Below, in pieces: positions 36,485 through 45,921 of a DNA stretch of 64,000 bases. Source of the stretch: CAVXJN01 sp963762165 (GTDB lineage: Bacteria; Pseudomonadota; Gammaproteobacteria; JASBUN01). The stretch covers positions 1,054,001 to 1,118,000 of the forward strand of contig CAVXJN010000003.1 in assembly GCA_963762165.1 (NCBI GenBank), written 5' to 3'. Below the pieces are notes generated by a model that did no database searches, was not told the DNA's origin, and saw nothing but the letters and a program-made list of their open reading frames with translations. A program made the position numbers and the translations under genes. Within the stretch, counting starts at the first letter, position 1; each line of letters starts with the position of its first letter.

Positions 36485-38488
36485 TTACAGGCCGTCACGG
36501 GCGCCACCGCGCAAGAATGTTTTGAAGCGCTCGAACAGATTGGCAGGCGCATGCTGTTCTTGTTTCTCCGGCGCGGGGCTGCGAGCGTTGGTGTTCGCAT
36601 CGTCGAATGCGGACGGGAACGGTGAGGGCTGCTTTCCCTTCAGCGTCATCGCATGCATCTCGGTTCGTAGGGCATGCAGCGCCGCGTAATGCGGGCGCAC
36701 TTGCAGACCCCGTTCGATCAATTGGGTCGCCTTGCCGTATTCACCTTGGTTCATCCACCACTTGGCCAATACGCCGTAACGCTCGGCGATGCGGTCGAAA
36801 CCGCGAGCCACGGCCGGTTCATCGGGATCGAGGCGTTGCGCCGCTTTCAGATATCCATAAGCGCTATCGTCGGCCGGCATGGTCAGGCGATCGTCGGCCA
36901 ACGCGCGCTCGGCACGGTCGAGCAGGATGTCCACCGCGCTCGGAGCAGCCGCGTCGGCCGGCTTCGTGCCAGCCGTGTCCGTGGGCGTCGACGGCGGAGG
37001 TGCACCGGTGACGGATTCTGGAGCGTCGGCCGGGGTGGATTCGAGCTGGCGTTGCAGCAGGTCCGTCGGCATGAAGGACAGGTTGGCAGTGGTGACTGGA
37101 CTGTTGCGGAACGCGGGCTGTTCATTCGCAGCAGCGGCGGTGTCGCGCAGTGCGGGGAAGTCGTCCGTGGCGATCGGCGCCTCGCGCGACGCGGAGTCGG
37201 CGCTCGCAGCGGCCGGTTTGGGGGTGACTTCGGCCCCGCTCTCGGGCGGTTTCCGGATGGTGCCCTCGGCCGCGCTGGGTGAATTAAGCGGCACCTGCTG
37301 CGATGTTGCCGCAGCAGGTGTTTGTGCCGTGGCGGCAGGTTGGCGCACGAACGCGGATCGGAATTCGGCGACCGCGTCGGGTGGTCCGAAACGCCCTGCG
37401 AGATACAGTACCACCAACAACAGTGCCGCGGCGCTCGCAGTCCAGCGCCACCAGTTGCTGTGCGCGGGCGGCTGCGGGGCTTGCGGCGCGGGACGGACCG
37501 CTTCGCTTGCGGCCACAGACGATAGCAGTATCGGCGGCGGCTCGAATTCCGCCTGTTGCAGGAAACTCAGTTCCTGGGCCGACAGCATCGCGCGCCAGTA
37601 TTCGCCGTTGACGACCGCCGCCAGCAATTCGCGATTGCTGGCGCCGGTCGGCCCCGGCTGATCATGCACCGGAGTCAGTAGTTCTTCACTGAGGTCCAGA
37701 AGAATGGTGCCCGCGTCCTCGGTGCTCAACTCGTGTTTCTCAGCCACAGCGCCGTGCAGCAGCAGTCGATTGCATAGCCGGTTGATGTAGCGCGGCAGCC
37801 CCTGGCCGAAGCGATGAACAAGAATGAACACCGCGGGATCGATCGCGGGGTCGCCCCGCCAGCCGGCGACGCAAAGCCGATGGTGGGCATAGGCGCGGGT
37901 TTCGGACAGACTGAGGGGCGCCAGGCGGCAAACGACCGATACCCGTTGTTGTAGTTGTTCCAATTCCGGCGCAGCCAGTCGCGCCTGCAGTTGCTCCTGC
38001 CCCACCAGGAAAATCTGCAGCAGCGCCTGGTCACGATGCTCGAGATTGCTCAGCAGCCGCAATTGTTCGAGGGATTCGGTGCTCAATCCCTGGGCTTCGT
38101 CCACCACCAAGAGTGCGCGTCGCCCCCGATCCCGTTCGCTTGCCAGCCGTTGCTCGAGGCGGTGCCAGGTCGTCGCCCGATCTGCGCCTTCTATGTCGGC
38201 GCCGAAGCCGTAGCCGATCAAGCGCAGCAATTCCGTGGCATCCACTTGGGTCGTGACCAACTTGGCTACCAAGACCCGTGCGGGATCCAGAGAAGCGATG
38301 AACTCCTCCGTAAGGGTCGTTTTGCCGGTGCCCGGGCGAGCCGTTACGACGCCGAATCCGTCTCCTTGCTCGTAGGCGTCACGCAAATGCCGATAGGCGG
38401 CGGCATAGCTGCGGTGGCTGTAACGAAAGCGCGGATCGGGGGCCAGCCGGAACGGGTCGCTCTGCAATTGATAGAAAGTCTGATACAT
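36485..38488 (-). CDS. ExeA-like AAA ATPase with TPR-like C terminus
   Basis: A 667-residue protein. Residues 1-270 form an ExeA/GspA/MshM-type AAA ATPase (YQLQSDPFRLAPDPRF start, Walker A RPGTGKTT near residue 50, Walker B ALLVVDEAQGL, sensor NLEHRDQALLQIFLVGQ). A membrane helix follows (about 350-370), then a long Pro/Ala/Thr-rich linker, and a helical repeat region resembling TPR (about 560-640). ExeA proteins help secretins or pili cross peptidoglycan and usually carry a peptidoglycan-binding domain, which I do not see. Related ATPases also occur with exosortase/EPS loci, and a PEP-CTERM protein is present at 60.4 kb. Confidence 0.85.
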   Translation of the reverse strand: MYQTFYQLQSDPFRLAPDPRFRYSHRSYAAAYRHLRDAYEQGDGFGVVTARPGTGKTTLTEEFIASLDPARVLVAKLVTTQVDATELLRLIGYGFGADIEGADRATTWHRLEQRLASERDRGRRALLVVDEAQGLSTESLEQLRLLSNLEHRDQALLQIFLVGQEQLQARLAAPELEQLQQRVSVVCRLAPLSLSETRAYAHHRLCVAGWRGDPAIDPAVFILVHRFGQGLPRYINRLCNRLLLHGAVAEKHELSTEDAGTILLDLSEELLTPVHDQPGPTGASNRELLAAVVNGEYWRAMLSAQELSFLQQAEFEPPPILLSSVAASEAVRPAPQAPQPPAHSNWWRWTASAAALLLVVLYLAGRFGPPDAVAEFRSAFVRQPAATAQTPAAATSQQVPLNSPSAAEGTIRKPPESGAEVTPKPAAASADSASREAPIATDDFPALRDTAAAANEQPAFRNSPVTTANLSFMPTDLLQRQLESTPADAPESVTGAPPPSTPTDTAGTKPADAAAPSAVDILLDRAERALADDRLTMPADDSAYGYLKAAQRLDPDEPAVARGFDRIAERYGVLAKWWMNQGEYGKATQLIERGLQVRPHYAALHALRTEMHAMTLKGKQPSPFPSAFDDANTNARSPAPEKQEQHAPANLFERFKTFLRGGARDGL

Positions 38489-38598
38489 AGTTGCGCCGAC
38501 TTCGGCAAGCGGCGGGCAAAAAGGCGGTCCGCCGACATCCGGTCTTTTGTTAAGGGTAGTGTAGTCCCCGGCAGCGTCGACCGTACCTGAAATTGACG

Positions 38599-38886
38599 CT
38601 ATTTGATATTGATCTGATTGACGATCTTTTGCCCGCCAGCGGTTTTTCTGGCAATCGTTTCGATGCGCTTTTTGGTCGCGGCATCATCGGCGAAGCCGCG
38701 CAAATAAATGACCCCGGACTCCTGGTCGACGTTGACTGCCGCCGCGGCCAGGGGCAATTGGTTGATGAGCTGGGTCTTGATGCGCGTCGCCACGGTATCG
38801 AGGGACGTGGGCGTGGCGTCGGGCTTGTCGAGCATGCCGCATCCAGCCAGTCCCAGTAGCAGCAGCGCAAGCGGTAGCAGTCTCAT
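38599..38886 (-). CDS. BON domain lipoprotein
   Basis: A 95-residue protein with a lipoprotein signal (LLLGLAGC, Cys at 16). The remainder is one BON domain: VATRIKTQLINQLPL, then VNVDQESGVIYLRGFADD, the strand-turn-strand with conserved Gly typical of OsmY-like domains, and KTAGGQKIVNQI. BON domains bind phospholipid or peptidoglycan surfaces. The start overlaps the AsmA-like gene stop by four bases, so the two genes are coupled. Confidence 0.9.
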   Translation of the reverse strand: MRLLPLALLLLGLAGCGMLDKPDATPTSLDTVATRIKTQLINQLPLAAAAVNVDQESGVIYLRGFADDAATKKRIETIARKTAGGQKIVNQINIK

Positions 38887-40874
38887 TGTGTGTTTTTGCC
38901 TTTGGGGTTTTTCTGTGAAAGGCCCAGTTCGCCGGCATCGACCGTGCGCGTGAAACTGGCGCAGGCGGCGCTGTCCTTGCCGCTCCCGGTTTCGACCAAC
39001 GGCACGAGCGCGGCGGCGGGTCCGGCGACGGCCGCCAGGGCGGCCGCGGCAGCGCCTTTGGCCAGGGTCGCCGCACCGGGACGAACCTGGGGATTGCCGA
39101 GGGTGCCGGTGATATGCAATTTCGAGCGAGCTGCGAACAGGCTGACGTCCTTGGGATGGGGATCGAGGTGTACGTCCAGCTTCTCCGTGGAAAGATTCAC
39201 CGTGCCGCTGGCGGCGAACAGGGTATCACTGCTGTCGATCACCACTTTGCTCAGATTCAACAAGCCGTCCTTGGCCTCCATGTCGGCGTAGCCGCAATCA
39301 ATCGGGATCGATTGCCGGCCTTCGCCCAGCTTCGCCATAATGGCTTCGCCGATATCCAATCCGGCCAGTTCCACCAGCATTCGATCCAGGCGGCCACCGG
39401 TCATGATCAGATAAAGGCCGCCGTCAGCGCTACCGAGCAGGGCCGCAACCGAGTTGCCGTGCATCCAAAGTTTTACGCGGCCGCCTACTTTTCCGACGCT
39501 GTCTTTGGCGCTGGCGACTCCCGCAAGCAGCCGTTGCAGATCGAGGCGCTCGAATTCGCCATTGAGCTTGGCTTGAAGCGACTTGCCGGTGGCGTCGATG
39601 GCGATCTGGGTATTCACTTTGCCGCCGCCGGCGCGAAACGTAAGGGGCTTGAATTGCATTTTGCCGTGATCGAGGTCGAAATCGATCCGTACTTCATCGA
39701 TCGGCAGTTTGCCGGCACGGACATGCTCGCCCTTGAATTTGACTTTGGCATCGATCGACTGCACCTGGTGCAGGTCGATTTGTTTATCCGGCAACACGCC
39801 GCTTCCCGCTTTGCGTTGCTTTTCGCTGCGCTGTTGTTTGGAGGCGGTTTCACCGGGGCCGGTGCCGGGCGGCGCGCCGACCAGACTGCCGAGGTCGTCG
39901 AAATCGAGACTCTTGGAACGTAAATCGGCAGTCAGCAGCGGACGATCGCCGGAGAACTCCAAGGCCAGGTTGCCGTGCAGATCACTGTCACCCACCTTGC
40001 CGTCGAACTGCGACAACTCCCAGCGCTTGCCGTTGCGCACCAGCTTGCCGTCGATGCTGTACGGCGGCAGTGACGGCAGCGGCAAACTCACCAATTTGTA
40101 CAGGCGCGCCGGATCCGGGCCGCTGAGTTTCAGTCGCAAGTCGAGGTCCGAGGCCTTTAGCGCTCTAGGGTCGCGCACCTGGCCGTCGAGGATGGCTTCG
40201 GTATCGCCGGCAGCGACAAGCAAGTGCATACCATAGGCTTGGTCGGTGGCCAGCAGTTGTTGGATGGAGCCTCCGGCAAACTGCAACGTCAACGACTGGT
40301 CGCGATAGGTACCTTTGCCGTCCGCGGTAATGATTTTGCCGTCGGCGGCGCTTGGATCGGATTGCACTGCTACTTTGACATCCGTTTTCTGGTCGGCTTC
40401 GGTATACCGGACCGTCGTGTCCTGAATCGTCAAGCGTTGAATCTGTGGCAGTGGGTTCGACTTAGTGTTGCTCGATTGCTTGCGACCGAAATCCCAGTTC
40501 GCCTTTTGTTCCGGTCCGCGCTGCAACAACAACTCGGCATGGCTCAACCGCACTTCCGGTAGCGACACACGGCCGTGCAACAATGGCAGCAGGCGTATAC
40601 TCACCCCTACTTCTCCGGCCGTCAGCATCTTGTGCTGCTGAGACCAGTCCGCATTGGCGAATTGCACGTCCTTGGCAACCAGGGAAGGTGGCCACGCCCA
40701 TTTCAGGTCCAGACTACCGATCTTCAGCTCCCGCCCGGTGCGGCTGCTGACGGTGGATTCTATGAAGCCTTTGAGCCAGAACTGCGCGGTAAACGCCGCC
40801 ACGACCAGCAACAGCGCCAGTCCTGCCACCAGGTAGGCGGCCCACCGCAGCGTAAGGCGCAGTCCGTTTGCCAT
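38883..40874 (-). CDS. AsmA family protein
   Basis: A 663-residue protein with one N-terminal membrane helix (about 9-32) and a large periplasmic part. It starts with the AsmA pattern GFIESTVSSRTGRELKIGSLDLKW and contains the LPEVRLSHAELLLQR segment and a C-terminal AsmA_2 region (LWMHGNSVAALLGSADGG, DCGYADMEAKDGLL). AsmA-like proteins form bridge-like lipid transport conduits or affect outer membrane assembly. It is coupled to the BON lipoprotein gene. Confidence 0.92.
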   Translation of the reverse strand: MANGLRLTLRWAAYLVAGLALLLVVAAFTAQFWLKGFIESTVSSRTGRELKIGSLDLKWAWPPSLVAKDVQFANADWSQQHKMLTAGEVGVSIRLLPLLHGRVSLPEVRLSHAELLLQRGPEQKANWDFGRKQSSNTKSNPLPQIQRLTIQDTTVRYTEADQKTDVKVAVQSDPSAADGKIITADGKGTYRDQSLTLQFAGGSIQQLLATDQAYGMHLLVAAGDTEAILDGQVRDPRALKASDLDLRLKLSGPDPARLYKLVSLPLPSLPPYSIDGKLVRNGKRWELSQFDGKVGDSDLHGNLALEFSGDRPLLTADLRSKSLDFDDLGSLVGAPPGTGPGETASKQQRSEKQRKAGSGVLPDKQIDLHQVQSIDAKVKFKGEHVRAGKLPIDEVRIDFDLDHGKMQFKPLTFRAGGGKVNTQIAIDATGKSLQAKLNGEFERLDLQRLLAGVASAKDSVGKVGGRVKLWMHGNSVAALLGSADGGLYLIMTGGRLDRMLVELAGLDIGEAIMAKLGEGRQSIPIDCGYADMEAKDGLLNLSKVVIDSSDTLFAASGTVNLSTEKLDVHLDPHPKDVSLFAARSKLHITGTLGNPQVRPGAATLAKGAAAAALAAVAGPAAALVPLVETGSGKDSAACASFTRTVDAGELGLSQKNPKGKNTQ

Positions 40875-40928
40875 GCCGAGTCCTCGTCTGGTCCTTGGTC
40901 AGCTATCCCTGGCTACAGGCATAGTCAT

Positions 40929-40960
40929 AAAAAAAGCGCCGGCCAATGGGGCCGACGCTT
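40929..40960 (-). terminator. Rho-independent terminator
   Basis: A stem of 11 positions with one mismatch (AAGCGCCGGCC / GGCCGACGCTT) around AATGG, followed on the minus strand by seven T. It lies 31 bases after the EF-hand lipoprotein stop and also separates it from the AsmA-like gene. Confidence 0.88.
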
Positions 40961-40990
40961 CCGTTCCGGCAACTGCACGGGGCCCGCGAT

Positions 40991-41338
40991 TCAGTTGGCG
41001 CGATCGATCCGATCTTCCGCGCGGTCAGCAGCCCTCTCGACGGCCTTGGCGCGTGTCTCCAGATCTTCGTGCTCGAACGCGGAAAATTCAGCCCGGTTCA
41101 GTTGGCCGTCCTCGTTCTCGTCCCAGTGATGCCAGTTTTCCGCCAAACCTTCCCGGCCACGAGCTTCGTCCTTGTTGAGGTAGCCGCTGTGATCAGCGTC
41201 CAATTCATTGAAACCTGGCAGATTGGCGCCGATCTGATGCTCAATGCTGTCGGCGAGATGGTCTTCCCGTGGCGTGGTCGAGGCGCAGCCAGATGCGAGC
41301 GCCGCCGCCGCGAGTAAAGCTCCGATAGGTTTGTACAT
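40991..41338 (-). CDS. EF-hand lipoprotein
   Basis: A 115-residue protein. The signal ends with ASGC (Cys at 18), suggesting a lipoprotein. Two calcium-binding loops are visible: DADHSGYLNKDE (about 48-59) and DENEDGQLNRAE (about 72-83), followed by a charged helical tail (ETRAKAVERAADRAEDR). It resembles the protein at 43435 in order and wording of both loops and in the tail, so the two probably arose by duplication. It likely binds calcium in the periplasm or outer membrane. Confidence 0.82.
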   Translation of the reverse strand: MYKPIGALLAAAALASGCASTTPREDHLADSIEHQIGANLPGFNELDADHSGYLNKDEARGREGLAENWHHWDENEDGQLNRAEFSAFEHEDLETRAKAVERAADRAEDRIDRAN

Positions 41339-41505
41339 GGCATATCTCCTTGTCGCGGATGCGTCCTGGTCGGTTTACGCGTAGAGCGTAAGCATGCCGC
41401 GTGCCAATTCATAACTTCAGGTAATCTAAGCGTTATTTTTACTGGAGCCGATGCGTGAAGGGGCAAATAGGCACTCTGGCGGGTCAAATGCCCAAAAATG
41501 CGGAC

Positions 41506-41532
41506 AAAAAAAACCCCGCCAGGGGGCGGGGT
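41506..41532 (-). terminator. Rho-independent terminator of cold-shock gene
   Basis: An 8-bp perfect stem (ACCCCGCC / GGCGGGGT) with an AGGG loop is followed on the minus strand by eight T. It is placed 29 bases after the csp stop. Confidence 0.9.
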
Positions 41533-41560
41533 CTGGAATTTCTTCCGTTTGAGAGCCGAT

Positions 41561-41764
41561 TCAGGCGGCCACGACGTTGGCAGCCTGGGGGCCTTTCGGA
41601 CCCTGCTGTACGTCGAAGCTCACTTTCTGGCCCTCTGCAAGAGTCTTGAAACCGCTGCCCTGGATCGCGCTGAAGTGGACGAATACGTCGTCCCCGCCGC
41701 TGTCAGGGGCGATGAAGCCGAAGCCCTTGGATTCGTTAAACCATTTCACAGTACCGGTAGCCAT
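41561..41764 (-). CDS. cold-shock domain protein (CspA family)
   Basis: A 67-residue nucleic-acid-binding protein with the RNP1 motif KGFGFIAPD and RNP2 VFVHFSAI, beginning MATGTVKWFNESKG. It is an RNA chaperone. GAGGAAGG before the ATG is a strong ribosome binding site, and about 290 bases without a gene lie upstream, allowing the long leader typical of cold-induced csp mRNAs. Its own terminator follows, so it is monocistronic. Confidence 0.97.
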   Translation of the reverse strand: MATGTVKWFNESKGFGFIAPDSGGDDVFVHFSAIQGSGFKTLAEGQKVSFDVQQGPKGPQAANVVAA

Positions 41765-42053
41765 TCGATATACCTTCCTCAATAAACTTAATAAACAATG
41801 GTTTTCATGCAGGCTGTGAAACGGTGTGTTCGGGAGGTAAACCGGATAGGAACGACCAAAACTCTCACTGCCACAATCTGCAGTCCGAAACGAGCATACG
41901 CCATTGCCAAGCGCGATGCTAGTGAAATTTGCCGCTTGGCCGGATTCACATTGTCCGGCCCCGAAAAAGGTACCCTGGAGTCGGTCGCGGATGCCGTGCC
42001 ATGGCGCGGCCAAAGTCCGAAATAAGCGGATCTAGCAACGAGGTACTGGCGAG

Positions 42054-42893
42054 ATGAAGCTCGCGATCCTGTCTGATGTCCACGGCAACGTGCCGGCGCT
42101 CGAAGCGGTGCTCGCGGATATCGACCGTTGGCGCCCGGATGAGGTAATCGTCAACGGCGATCTGGTCAGCCGCGGTCCCTGCAGTCTGGCCTGCATGAAA
42201 CTCCTGCAAAGCCAAACCCCCCATCACCGGCCATTGCGTGGCAACCACGAGGAATTCGTGCTCGACTGTGCCGACCGGCCGCCGGCGCCGCAGCGTCCCG
42301 ACTACGTATTGCGCAGCTTCGCCGACTGGACCCGCAAGCAACTCGGCGATGCCGTCGAGTCCTTGCGCGTATGGCCGGATCATCTCGACCTGCACGGCCT
42401 GGAAGGCCCAGGGTCGGTCCATATTACCCACGGCTCGCGGCTTGGCATTCGGGACGGCATCAAACCGGAAACGGAAGAACTGCAGTTACGCCGCAAACTC
42501 GGCGCAAGGTGCGCCTTGTTCGTAGGATCGCACACTCATCGACCGATGGTGCGCGCTCTGGACGACACTCTGGTGGTCAACTCCGGTTCCGTTGGCCAGC
42601 CATTGGATCGCGACCCACGGGCCTGCTACGCGCGCTGCGAATTTGCCGGAGGCAGATGGCATGCGACCATCAGTCGCGTTGCCTACGACAAGCTCCGCGC
42701 GGAACGGGATTTCGTCGACAGCGGCTTCCTCGAGCAGTGCGGACCTTTGGCGCGACTGATATACCTGGAACATCGGCACAACCGCATGTTGGTCGGCAGT
42801 TGGATGGGGCGCTACGGCGCGGCTGTCGCTGGCGGCGAATTGAACGCCGCGACGATGGTGGATGAATTTCTGCGCCAGATGGATTTGGGCTGA
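42054..42893 (+). CDS. metallophosphoesterase
   Basis: A 279-residue calcineurin-like phosphoesterase. Metal ligands are visible in order: DVHGN (about 8-12), GDLVSRGP (about 41), GNHE (about 63), and GSHTHRPM (about 163-170). This YfcE/ApaH-like arrangement with a two-metal centre hydrolyses phosphodiesters or phosphomonoesters; the natural substrate is not predictable. It is divergent from the cold-shock gene. Confidence 0.9.
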   Translation: MKLAILSDVHGNVPALEAVLADIDRWRPDEVIVNGDLVSRGPCSLACMKLLQSQTPHHRPLRGNHEEFVLDCADRPPAPQRPDYVLRSFADWTRKQLGDAVESLRVWPDHLDLHGLEGPGSVHITHGSRLGIRDGIKPETEELQLRRKLGARCALFVGSHTHRPMVRALDDTLVVNSGSVGQPLDRDPRACYARCEFAGGRWHATISRVAYDKLRAERDFVDSGFLEQCGPLARLIYLEHRHNRMLVGSWMGRYGAAVAGGELNAATMVDEFLRQMDLG

Positions 42894-43052
42894 TCGCAAG
42901 TCGTTCGCTCTGCGTAGCGGGACCAACGCAGTGCATAACGGCGACTCGCTACTATCCTGATATGCTGCAACAAGGCTGTAACCCGCAGCCGTCAGGATTC
43001 GTCGTAAGCCCGCACGGGCGAGGACGAGGCAACGAAATGAAGGGAGTCAGTA

Positions 43053-43331
43053 GTGGCGGGAAGGGAGATCAAACCAGATTGCGTAATGCCCGGTGTAACA
43101 AGCGATGCGGCGCCGTCCCATGTGCTGTACGAAATGCTCGTGGCCTACGAGCAGGGCAAGGAAACTGCGCGCGAGATCGATGAACAGTTGGCGGTATTGG
43201 TCCTGCAATTGGAAACTGATGCGCTCGCGTCGAGCGCGCCGCACTCTACACGATTGGTTGCGGCACAGGAATTGCGATCGGCTGCGGCAGTTTTTGCGCG
43301 ACCGCTTTATTGGGTCCGGCAAGCAGGGTGA
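43053..43331 (+). CDS. small hypothetical protein
   Basis: A possible 92-residue protein starting at GTG with AGGGAG nearby. Its middle part (YEMLVAYEQGKETAREIDEQLAVLVLQLE) is helical and charged in a coding-like way, while the ends are less convincing. No family recognised. It may be real but the start is uncertain. Confidence 0.4.
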   Translation: MAGREIKPDCVMPGVTSDAAPSHVLYEMLVAYEQGKETAREIDEQLAVLVLQLETDALASSAPHSTRLVAAQELRSAAAVFARPLYWVRQAG

Positions 43332-43379
43332 GGGCACCGTTGCTGCCTAGCTCCTGGCCGTGCACATGGTCGAATAATT

Positions 43380-43409
43380 AAAAACGGCGCCACGCAAAAG
43401 CGGGCGCCG
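43380..43409 (-). terminator. Rho-independent terminator of EF-hand gene
   Basis: A 7-bp perfect stem (CGGCGCC / GGCGCCG) with an 11-base loop, then five T on the minus strand. It lies 26 bases after the stop of the EF-hand gene at 43435. Confidence 0.75.
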
Positions 43410-43434
43410 CAACCTCATCCCAAAACACGGAACC

Positions 43435-43803
43435 TCAATTGCGCTCTTCGGCGTGCTCTTCCATTTGATCGGCTTTTTGCTCCATGCGGTCGGCGCGCTC
43501 GTCGGCACGCTCTTCCAAACGATCGGCGCGCTCTTCCATGTTGTCGGCTTCAAACGCTGAAAATTCGGAGTGACTCACCGCGCCGTCGTCGTTTTCGTCC
43601 ATTTCGTCCCAGTTGGCCCGGAGTTGCGAATCGGCATTGATTTCGCTCTTGTCGAGCGTGCCATCGCCGTTGGTGTCGAGCTGCACAAATCCGGGCGATT
43701 GTGCTGTGGCGTCGGCCTTTGCGTCGGCTTTGATGGTTCCGGCCACAGCCGCTCCGGAAGCCATGAGAGTAATCAACGTGGCGCTCAGAATTTTCGTATT
43801 CAT
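43435..43803 (-). CDS. secreted EF-hand protein with coiled-coil tail
   Basis: A 122-residue protein with a signal peptide (about 1-21, ending AVAGT). Two EF-hand loops, DTNGDGTLDKSE (about 43-54) and DENDDGAVSHSE (about 68-79), are followed by SAFEADN and a repeating ERADRLEERADERADRM tail that forms an acidic/basic coiled coil. The second loop and the EFSAFE sequence after it are nearly the same as in the lipoprotein at 40991. Calcium binding is likely; the role is unknown. Confidence 0.82.
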   Translation of the reverse strand: MNTKILSATLITLMASGAAVAGTIKADAKADATAQSPGFVQLDTNGDGTLDKSEINADSQLRANWDEMDENDDGAVSHSEFSAFEADNMEERADRLEERADERADRMEQKADQMEEHAEERN

Positions 43804-44156
43804 TTCGATACCTCCGTATTTTTAATAGGCAGTCCATTGGGATCCGGTCCGGATCCGGTGAAGTGACCAGCAGCGACCGTGCCAGGTCGCTAAGTGGCTG
43901 TTGTACGGTCGATGCGTCGCCGGGCGCCCTCGACATGTGGGTTCTATGGCGCGCTGCGCTGGGCCCATTGCCCCGTCGCCCCCGGTCGCGCGTTGCAGTG
44001 GCTGAAATTCCTTCGATACGTGTAGGGCAAAATTATGCTGCGCAGACTGGCCTGTTTTCACCTAGGTTAACGTCACTCGTCTGCGGCGCCGTTATACTCC
44101 CGATACCGGAAACCGGGAATGACACCTCCGAACCATAACGGGGATCCCCAGTTGTT
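43804..44156. other. intergenic region between EF-hand gene and kaiC
   Basis: A divergent gap of 353 bases. A TATACT hexamer at 44093-44098 is the best candidate -10 for the kaiC transcript. An inverted repeat AGCGACC/GGTCGCT (43872-43891) could be an operator. A small CCGG-AAA-CCGG hairpin follows the -10. No gene is supported. Confidence 0.4.
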
Positions 44157-45921
44157 ATGAAGCGACCATCTGCGCGGCGCACGAAGGCGCGCCAGCAGCA
44201 TTTACCTGTACTCGAAAAAGGGCTCACCGGCATCGCCGGTTTCGATTCCGTTACCTACGGAGGCTTACCCCGGGCGCGCGACCCTGGTCGCAGGCGCCGC
44301 CGGATGCGGCAAAACTTTGTTTGCCACCCAATTCCTGATCCGCGGTGCACTCAACTACAACGAGCCCGGCGTGATGCTGGCGTTCGAAGAAACCGAAGAC
44401 GATCTGATCAAGAACGTCGCCTCGCTCGGCGTGGACTTGCAGCAACTCATCGACGACAAGCTTTTGCTAATCGATCACGTGCGCGTTGAACGCAGCGAGA
44501 TCGAAGAATCCGGTTCCTATGATCTCGAAGCGCTGTTCATCCGCCTCGGCCATGCCATCGACAAGATCGGTGCCAAGCGGGTGTCATTGGATACGATCGA
44601 GACTCTGTTCGGCGGCCTTTCAGATGAAACGATCCTGCGCGCGGAATTGCGCCGTTTGTTTCGCTGGCTCAAAGATCGGGGTATCACGACGGTCATTACT
44701 GCCGAACGTGGCGATGGCCGCCTCACCCGCCAGGCTTTGGAAGAATACGTCTCGGATTGTGTAATTTCGTTGGATCACCGGGTAAGCGACGACATCTCCA
44801 CGCGCCGTATGCGGATCGTCAAATACCGAGGTTCCATGCATGGTACCAACGAGTATCCGTTTCTGATCGACGAAGACGGCATTTCCGTTCTGCCGGTAAG
44901 CGCGATGGGCCTGCAGCACACGGTTTCCACTGCGCGTGTTTCCACCGGCGTGCCGCGACTCGATTACATGCTCGGCAACGAAGGCTTGTACAAGGGCAGT
45001 ACCGTGCTGGTTTCCGGAACTCCCGGTTCGGGCAAAACCAGTCTTGCCGCCCATTTCGCTGATGCCACTGCCAGGCGCGGCGAGCGGTGCATCTATTTTT
45101 CGTTCGAGGAAAGCCCGGACCAGATCAAGCGCAATATGCGCTCCATTGGCTTGAACCTGGAAAAGTGGGAAAAACGCGGGCAGTTGGTGTTCTCGTCCGT
45201 GCGGCCTCGCGCTTTCGGGGTCGAGACCCATCTCGCGTTCATGCACAAACTCATCGAGCAGCACAAGCCCGACAGTGTGATAGCCGATCCGATGACGTCA
45301 TTGGTGGACGCCGGCGGCGCGAAGGATGCGCATACGCTGGCGCTGCGCCTGGTCGATCTGCTCAAGAGCCGCGGAATTACGGCGCTGCTCACCAGTATCA
45401 CGGGCGAATCCGATGCGGACGAGCACACGGCAGTGCAGATATCCTCGATCGTCGACACTTGGATTCTGGTGCGCGCGATCGAGAGCGACGGCGAACGCAA
45501 TCGCGGCTTGTATATCATCAAATCCCGGGGCATGGCTCACTTCAACCAGATTCGCGAGTTCATACTCACTGATAGGGGAGCGCGGCTCGCGGATGTGGAA
45601 ATCGGGCCGGACGGGGTCGTAATCGGCGCTGCCCGAATTGATCGCGTCGAACGGGAGCGCCATGCTGCCGCGGCCCGACTCAGAGAGGCGCAGCGCAAAC
45701 AGCGCGAACTTGCGCACAAGCGTAAAGCCATGGAAATGCAGATCGAACTGATGCGGCAGGAGTTAGCGGCAGACGAAGAAAAGCTGATTCACGAGTTGGA
45801 GGAGGCCAATTCGTCCGATGCGGAATGGGCGTCGGCTCACCGTACCGTCGCCCGTTACCGCGGCGCTGAGCAGGAGTCAGGCCATGCCGGAACGAAGGCC
45901 GGCGCGAGGAAGTCGAAATGA
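44157..45921 (+). CDS. kaiC: KaiC-like double-domain ATPase, one frameshift near 5' end
   Basis: Two tandem RecA-like domains: CI with Walker A GAAGCGKT and glutamate pair FEETEDD, CII with GTPGSGKT and FEESPDQ. The region aligned to the KaiC phosphorylation sites reads T-A-V-Q-I-S-S (codons at 45427, 45442 and 45445), so T426, S431 and S in place of T432 are kept. A charged coiled coil of about 90 residues ends the protein. The N-terminal 37 residues (MKRPSARRTKARQQ...GLTGIAGFDS) are in another frame; one extra C in the CCCC at 44268-44271 explains it, giving 587 residues. KaiB follows with a four-base overlap. The intact frame alone starts at 44317. Confidence 0.92.

Noticed and set aside
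36879..37661. A 260-codon plus-strand frame opposite the ExeA-like gene
   Set aside because: It mirrors the low-complexity linker of the real gene and is Ser/Ala rich without a domain.
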